A stretch of DNA of 51,553 bases from Leptospira kemamanensis (GTDB lineage: Bacteria > Spirochaetota > Leptospiria > Leptospirales > Leptospiraceae), in assembly GCF_004769665.1 (NCBI RefSeq), contig NZ_RQGG01000012.1, positions 1-51,553 of the forward strand, read 5' to 3'. The notes beneath the pieces were generated by a model. It saw only the letters and a program-made list of their open reading frames with translations. It was not told the DNA's origin and made no database searches. Made by a program: the position numbers and the translations under genes. The first letter of the stretch is position 1. Each line of letters starts with the position of its first letter. Below, piece by piece: positions 46,958-51,553 of the stretch.

Positions 46958-47026
46958 GAAAATCAAAAAAGGAGAGATAGAGATTCGATCAAAAACGATT
47001 TCAAAGTGAAAGATTTCAAAACAAAT

Positions 47027-47833
47027 TTAGGTGGATCTTCCTTCTTCCAGCTTGGCTTGGAATAATAAAAAACCAAGCGTGGCAATCACTCCCGCAAAAA
47101 AAATAAATAACTCAGGACCAAAGGATCCAGCCTCCCAACTCACACCTGCAATCCATAAATACAAAATTGGTGCGATGTATTGGTTGGTAAATAAGCCAAG
47201 AAAGGTCATTTGATTGGCAAGTCCTCCTTTTAAAAATTTCCATAAAAAAAGATGAGGATTGGCAAGTATGGTAGAAAGGGCAAGTAATGCCATAAATCCC
47301 ATTTCCAAAAGAGAGACTCCTACTCTTGGGTCAATTGACATACTCAAATACGTTGGGTTTTGGAAAAGATGGCCAAGTAAACTCAAACCTCCAGGAACAA
47401 GCGCTAGGTGGATCAAAATATCATCCAAAATCCAAAATCGATTGGGTGTCCGACGCAAATAGAGTAATATCTCGTAAAAACTAAAAAAGATAAGACCACA
47501 AGATGTGAAAATAGAGGTCATCACAAGACTCGACTTAGGATTGATATGAACGGCTGGTGCAGAGAGTAACATCAGTATGGAAGAGATATTCCCGCCACCT
47601 ACGATCATTAAAAAAGCAAGATTTGCAGTGAAAGGCCAAAGATGAAAATGCCTTGTGGCAATTCGTAAACAAACAATGACAAGAAGAGAAATGGATGTAA
47701 AAATAGATAAAACAGGGCCATCTGTTCGGTACAAAATTGGTGCACCGAATATCCAAGCAAGTAATGTAATGGTGGAACCGAATAAGATGATAAAATCAAG
47801 AATCTCTGCCCATTTTAAAAATCGTTTTTCCAT
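47027..47833 (-). CDS. Integral membrane protein of unknown function
   Basis: 268 residues with about eight hydrophobic helices and short loops. No catalytic or binding motif is visible. It lies divergently to the adenylate cyclase gene, 271 bases apart. I do not recognise the family. Confidence 0.6.
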   Translation of the reverse strand: MEKRFLKWAEILDFIILFGSTITLLAWIFGAPILYRTDGPVLSIFTSISLLVIVCLRIATRHFHLWPFTANLAFLMIVGGGNISSILMLLSAPAVHINPKSSLVMTSIFTSCGLIFFSFYEILLYLRRTPNRFWILDDILIHLALVPGGLSLLGHLFQNPTYLSMSIDPRVGVSLLEMGFMALLALSTILANPHLFLWKFLKGGLANQMTFLGLFTNQYIAPILYLWIAGVSWEAGSFGPELFIFFAGVIATLGFLLFQAKLEEGRST

Positions 47834-48104
47834 ACAACCTCACTACTGACTGACGATACAGCGAACTACTTTTGATTCCATTTGCAATCGATTTTTGGAA
47901 TACAAAAATGGAAATCTTTTCCAAGGGAGAAGTTTCCAACAAGACCTCGGTTAGTTGCATCCCTTTCAACATTTTATTTTTTTTCGATCACATTTCATTC
48001 GGATATTCCCCTAAATTAATGTTACTAAACAATTTCGAAGTTTGATACATGAAATTTTTTATTTCTTTACGTGAGCCTGAATTTGATAAAAAAATGATCC
48101 AAAG
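47834..48104. other. Intergenic region between membrane protein and cyclase genes
   Basis: 271 bases, AT-rich; presumably both promoters, but I see no distinct operator, repeat or small gene. Confidence 0.4.
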
Positions 48105-50624
48105 ATGGAATATACCTACTCATTGCCAAATATCGACACGATCACAGACGGATGGACATATTTTTGGTTACAACTTCCCTATGGAATCCCGGGTATCATT
48201 TCCCTTGTTGTTGGTTTTTTCTTAAGCGCTTTTAGTTTTCGAAGGATTTTTCACACACGAGGAGAAGAGAGAATCCTTTCTTTAAATGTTGCCATTTCCT
48301 TTTTTGGATATGGGATTCTTGGGCTCGTACTTTCACTCAGAGCATGGGTCTTGGATCGAGAGCTATTACTCAGTTTAAACAATTGGCTTTATCTCTTTAT
48401 CCTTCTCATTTTACCTTCTAACTTTTACATCTGTTATGCGCTCTCAAGAAAAAAGGTATTTTTATATTATACCTATCTTTGTTGGATCAGCGTCGCCTTT
48501 GGTTATGTAGGACTTTTCCAAGGACTTGGATTTCATAATGATTGGTTTGATTACCAGTTTGGCAAGTATCCCAAAGCAACAAATTACATAAAACCATTTG
48601 GGATCATCCCTCTTGTCGGATACTTTGCACTCGTATTACCATTTTTTACTTTCCAATGGAAAATCCTTTTAAAACGAATTCATAAATCGCTCTTCATTGG
48701 TTATAATGTATTGTTTCTGATGACGATCTCCAATGCTCCTGTTTTACTCGGATACAATGTATATCCTGGATCCTTTTTTATCTTCATTCCTCTCATCCTA
48801 ATCGCGTATGGTATTTTTCGTTCAGATTTTCTCGATGTAAATGAACTTCTCTTTGATCGAAACGGATTATTTTACATTCTCTTCGGTGTGGTTTCTTTTT
48901 CGCTGATTGTCCTCAGTGGAACAGTCGCACTAGGTTTAAGCCACAGTGCTTATTTGAATGACAATTGGTTTCCTCATGCTCTCCCTCCTACCATTTCTTT
49001 TTTTGTCGCTATTTTTATGGCAATCATTGTAGCAGGAAGTAACCCGCAGGCAAAAATCAATCAATTATGTGCTTTTTCACTTATCATCACTGCATTTTAT
49101 AATTTACAATCTATTCCTACCAAACTCGAACTCAATTATTTAATTTTACTTCGCATATCGCAGGTTAGCTTTCTAATCTTCTCTTTGGCGCCGAGTATCT
49201 TATCACGTTTTGTGATCAAGGCAATAGGTAGCCAAAGACCAAAATCATTACTTGCCGTTGATTTACTTTCTGTTCTTTGTTCTTTTTTATCGATCACTCC
49301 CTATTTACATAATGGTTACTACCGCTATGAGTACGGTATCATCCATAAAAGTTCGATGGTGCCTTACTTACTGGGAGCCGCTGGTTTTTTTGCATTTATC
49401 ATTGTGGGAAGAGAAATTCGCAGACGATGGAAGGATTTACCAAAGGAATCCATTGTTGCGTTAGGTTCTGTTTTACTCTCTGGAGTATTTTTATTAACAG
49501 CATTTTTTCCTTCCCATGGATTGAAAATCCCACCCATCTCAGATTATCTCTTCATTCCGACCACCTTACTTGGATTTGCTGTTTTAAAATTAGGAGCATT
49601 TTCTTTACCAGGGAGAACCATTCGATTCAGCCAAAAACTTGCCAATTTAGGGATTTTTTCCATCCTATTTGCCAGTTTACTTCAAATGCCAAAATTTTTA
49701 GAAAAGTTGGCATTTGGAGAAAGCCTATTCCACATTACATTAGTTACACTTCCACTTGTGTTATTTAACTACTTACTGGTATATGTTTTCGCGCGCCCCC
49801 TAGCAGAGGAATTAGATCGAAGTTATATCCTTTTGGAAAAAGCCAAAAAGGATGCGGAACTTGCCGGCGAAGAATCAGAAAAACTATTATTAAACATTCT
49901 TCCTAAATCAGTCGCAGAAGAAATCAAAGTCAATGGGTATTGTGAACCAAAATCCTTCGAAGAAGCAACCATCCTCTTCACTGATTTCCGCGGCTTCACC
50001 GAAGTTGCCCAAAATATGGACTCAAGTGAACTCATCACAGAACTAGATGCATGTTTTACACAATTTGATGAAATCATTTCCAGAAACCAATTGGAGAAAC
50101 TCAAAACCATTGGTGACTCTTATATGTGCGCTGGCGGTTTACCCGATCCAAACTTTACTCATCCAATTGACGCCTGTCTTGCGGCACTTGAAATCCGATC
50201 CTTTATGGACCAAATGAAAGAGATCAAAACCCAATTGAATCTTCCCTATTGGGAACTTCGAATTGGAATTCACACAGGTTCTGTGATCGCAGGAGTTGTG
50301 GGTCGTTTTAAATTTGCTTATGACATTTGGGGAAGTAGTGTGAACACTGCCTCCCGTATGGAGAGTTCCGGAATTGTTGGTGAAATCAATATCTCACAAT
50401 CAACCTACGACAAAGTTCGATTTTTATTCCATTGTGAACACAGAGGGAAGATCGTCGATAAAAATGGCGAGAAACATGATATGTATCTTTTGAAACACAT
50501 CAAACCAAAATTTTCCAAAGATGGACTAGTTCCCAATGAACTGTTTTGGTCCATTTATCAAAAAATCAATCAAGGCAGTAAAATTGTTTTAAAATCAAAA
50601 TTGGAAATGGGTAGGATTCCTTAA
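48105..50624 (+). CDS. Many-helix membrane adenylate cyclase, class III
   Basis: 839 residues. The first 590 or so form roughly 15 or more membrane helices, the first set resembling a 7TM histidine-kinase-type sensor module. A helical linker (LLEKAKKDAELAGEESEKLL) leads to the cyclase domain (about 610-790). Metal ligands D627 (FTDFRGFT) and D671 (IGDSYMCAGG), adenine-selecting K667 and D740 (AYDIWG), and the Asn/Arg pair in VNTASRMES are all present, so it should be active and ATP-specific. It may feed the cNMP-binding protein at 4.2 kb. Confidence 0.88.
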   Translation: MEYTYSLPNIDTITDGWTYFWLQLPYGIPGIISLVVGFFLSAFSFRRIFHTRGEERILSLNVAISFFGYGILGLVLSLRAWVLDRELLLSLNNWLYLFILLILPSNFYICYALSRKKVFLYYTYLCWISVAFGYVGLFQGLGFHNDWFDYQFGKYPKATNYIKPFGIIPLVGYFALVLPFFTFQWKILLKRIHKSLFIGYNVLFLMTISNAPVLLGYNVYPGSFFIFIPLILIAYGIFRSDFLDVNELLFDRNGLFYILFGVVSFSLIVLSGTVALGLSHSAYLNDNWFPHALPPTISFFVAIFMAIIVAGSNPQAKINQLCAFSLIITAFYNLQSIPTKLELNYLILLRISQVSFLIFSLAPSILSRFVIKAIGSQRPKSLLAVDLLSVLCSFLSITPYLHNGYYRYEYGIIHKSSMVPYLLGAAGFFAFIIVGREIRRRWKDLPKESIVALGSVLLSGVFLLTAFFPSHGLKIPPISDYLFIPTTLLGFAVLKLGAFSLPGRTIRFSQKLANLGIFSILFASLLQMPKFLEKLAFGESLFHITLVTLPLVLFNYLLVYVFARPLAEELDRSYILLEKAKKDAELAGEESEKLLLNILPKSVAEEIKVNGYCEPKSFEEATILFTDFRGFTEVAQNMDSSELITELDACFTQFDEIISRNQLEKLKTIGDSYMCAGGLPDPNFTHPIDACLAALEIRSFMDQMKEIKTQLNLPYWELRIGIHTGSVIAGVVGRFKFAYDIWGSSVNTASRMESSGIVGEINISQSTYDKVRFLFHCEHRGKIVDKNGEKHDMYLLKHIKPKFSKDGLVPNELFWSIYQKINQGSKIVLKSKLEMGRIP

Positions 50625-50669
50625 TCTTTTTTGAATTGCGACCAACAAACTCAACAACATTCTAAATCT

Positions 50670-51023
50670 ATGCCTTCCTTTCCAATGAAGATACCATTTT
50701 ATAACCGAATCCAATGGCAAACTTTTAAGACATTTTGGAATTCTCTCAGAGGAAACGAAATGATCCCTTTTTTATTTCGCTTCCTCAAGGAACGTTTCCG
50801 TTTGAACCGCTCAAACTTTGGCAAGGAATGGAATTCGAAATGGCAATCGAATGCCAACAAATTAAATCCTCTCGACCTCATTGCCTTTTTCATCGCTTAC
50901 AAAGAAGTGACAAGCCATGAACGAGCGTTAATTTTACTCATTAAAATTCTCAAACAACAATCGACTGAAGTCTTTTTGGAAATGGTAGATGTGTTTCGTA
51001 AGTATGGGATACGGGTTGTGTAA
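50670..51023 (+). CDS. Hypothetical basic protein
   Basis: 117 residues from ATG 50670; the frame opens at a TTG at 50631, and a further ATG lies at 50685. It is basic and aromatic-rich (FYNRIQWQTFKTFW, RFLKERFRL) with a helical C-terminal half (ERALILLIKILKQQSTEVF). No ribosome-binding site is clear and no family is recognised. It directly follows the cyclase gene and may be co-transcribed with it. Confidence 0.5.
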   Translation: MPSFPMKIPFYNRIQWQTFKTFWNSLRGNEMIPFLFRFLKERFRLNRSNFGKEWNSKWQSNANKLNPLDLIAFFIAYKEVTSHERALILLIKILKQQSTEVFLEMVDVFRKYGIRVV

Positions 51024-51247
51024 CAGAATGCCTTTCCGACTCCTGCTCACGTGATATCCATATCATAATTCACGTGCTCCGCAATGATTTCACTCATTTG
51101 TAGATGGTTCCCATTTTTCGCTAATCCTTCCCTCCTGGCCGGAATTCGCTACCGCGTCCATCCATGGACGCTCAAAAATGTAAACCAACTACAACATGAG
51201 AACAATTTCCATTTCGAATCAAGAAAACCAAACTTTTCCCCAGACAT
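51024..51247. other. Intergenic region
   Basis: No gene is supported. The motif TCACGTG occurs twice (51047 and 51070), with the first copy itself a palindrome; otherwise nothing distinctive. Confidence 0.4.
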
Positions 51248-51277
51248 AAAAAAAGCCCTGAACTTTCATTCAGAGCT
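51248..51277 (-). terminator. Terminator of the 23S rRNA transcript
   Basis: On the minus strand AGCTCTGAA / TTCAGGGCT form a 9-base stem (one G-T wobble), followed by a run of six Ts. It is the first intrinsic terminator after the 23S 3' end. Confidence 0.75.
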
Positions 51278-51302
51278 TCTCCCAACATTTGTATACGACA
51301 GA

Positions 51303-51430
51303 GGTTCTGCATCTCCCAAGAGGGAGAGCCTGCGGAGCACCAAGCGGCACTGCCGCGACTGCGAGCACCCGACTTGATGCGTGAGCTTCGAGCTCTAGCA
51401 TCAAAGTCGTTCGGCGCAGACCACCAAACA
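51303..51430 (-). repeat. GC-rich multi-hairpin element in the 23S trailer
   Basis: About 125 bases, far richer in GC than the flanks, packed with small palindromes: CTCCC-AAGA-GGGAG, GCGGC-ACT-GCCGC, AGCT-TCG-AGCT, and GACTTGATGC against GCATCAAAGTC. It lies between the 23S 3' end and the terminator, so it would be transcribed. It lacks the 5S rRNA signature. A dispersed palindromic element or a structured RNA are both possible. Confidence 0.5.
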
Positions 51431-51466
51431 GAACAAAGTAAAACAAACAACGCATTAATCTATACA

Positions 51467-51484
51467 TACACGTTAACACGTGTA
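51467..51484 (-). other. Hairpin just after the 23S 3' end
   Basis: TACACGT-GTTA-ACGTGTA on the minus strand, 12 bases beyond the mature rRNA end; a likely rRNA processing stem. Confidence 0.5.
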
Positions 51485-51495
51485 TATTGTAATAT

Positions 51496-51553
51496 GGTCA
51501 AGCCGATCGAGCGATTAGTATCACTTGGCTGAATCCATTACTGAACTTACACC
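51496..51553 (-). rRNA. rrl: 23S ribosomal RNA, 3' end only
   Basis: Read on the minus strand, the last 58 bases of the window match the conserved 3' end of bacterial 23S rRNA (GTTCAGTAATGGATTCAGCC, then GATACTAATCGCTCGATCGG and CTTGACC). The rest of the gene lies to the right of the window. The exact 3' base is approximate. No 5S gene follows before the terminator, in line with scattered rRNA genes in Leptospira. Confidence 0.9.

Noticed and set aside
51303..51430. 5S rRNA after the 23S gene
   Set aside because: The conserved 5S core (CCGAACTCAGAAGTGAAA-like) is missing, and the fold is a chain of short hairpins.

Overview
The window reads as chromosome from a saprophyte-type Leptospira. 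The evidence is a low-GC, AT-rich spirochaete-like codon style, a PerR regulator of the Leptospira type without the zinc CXXC pairs, many lipoproteins, 7TM-DISM signalling proteins, katG instead of katE, and a 23S rRNA gene whose 3' end (minus strand, right edge) is followed by its own terminator with no 5S gene in between. The species assignment is inference from content; no database was searched.

Layout. 1-5.4 kb: a truncated 7TM/SpoIIE phosphatase, perR with a palindromic operator, a PanE-like reductase, a small DoxX-like/HTH pair and a double cyclic-nucleotide-binding protein. 5.4-12 kb: a complete six-gene ebo operon (eboA-F, minus strand), with a large outer-membrane porin transcribed divergently. 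14-22.9 kb: three TetR regulators. One is divergent from a quinone-oxidoreductase-like gene across a 7-1-7 palindrome. One is divergent from a dienoyl-CoA reductase/acyl-CoA dehydrogenase operon across two TTACCNNNGGTAA boxes. A Cys-rich secreted protein, a hemolysin III and an EF-hand protein lie between them. 23-30.1 kb: a ceramidase-family lipoprotein faces away from an endoglycoceramidase-like GH5 lipoprotein, which looks like a two-step glycosphingolipid degradation module. It is followed by a decayed NmrA-like gene, a luciferase-like monooxygenase and an esterase lipoprotein. 30.1-33.9 kb: eutBC and a photolyase-related protein. 34-37.4 kb: a secreted KatG with a PerR-like box upstream, directly followed by a HiPIP-type iron-sulfur protein. 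37.5-43.2 kb: recQ, a membrane-anchored AraC regulator, lipoproteins and a GC-rich repeat. 43.3-46 kb: modABC molybdate transporter. 46-51 kb: CPBP protease, membrane proteins and a many-helix adenylate cyclase. 51-51.6 kb: a GC-rich folded element inside the 23S trailer, and the 23S 3' end.

Links between regions. PerR (2.0 kb) probably represses itself and katG-HiPIP, since both upstream regions carry closely related 15-bp boxes. The adenylate cyclase (48 kb) makes a possible signal for the cNMP-binding protein (4.2 kb). The strongest candidates for unusual biology are the ebo operon with its divergent porin, the endoglycoceramidase/ceramidase pair with a Ser-to-Thr change in the ceramidase nucleophile motif, and the exported KatG-HiPIP pair.
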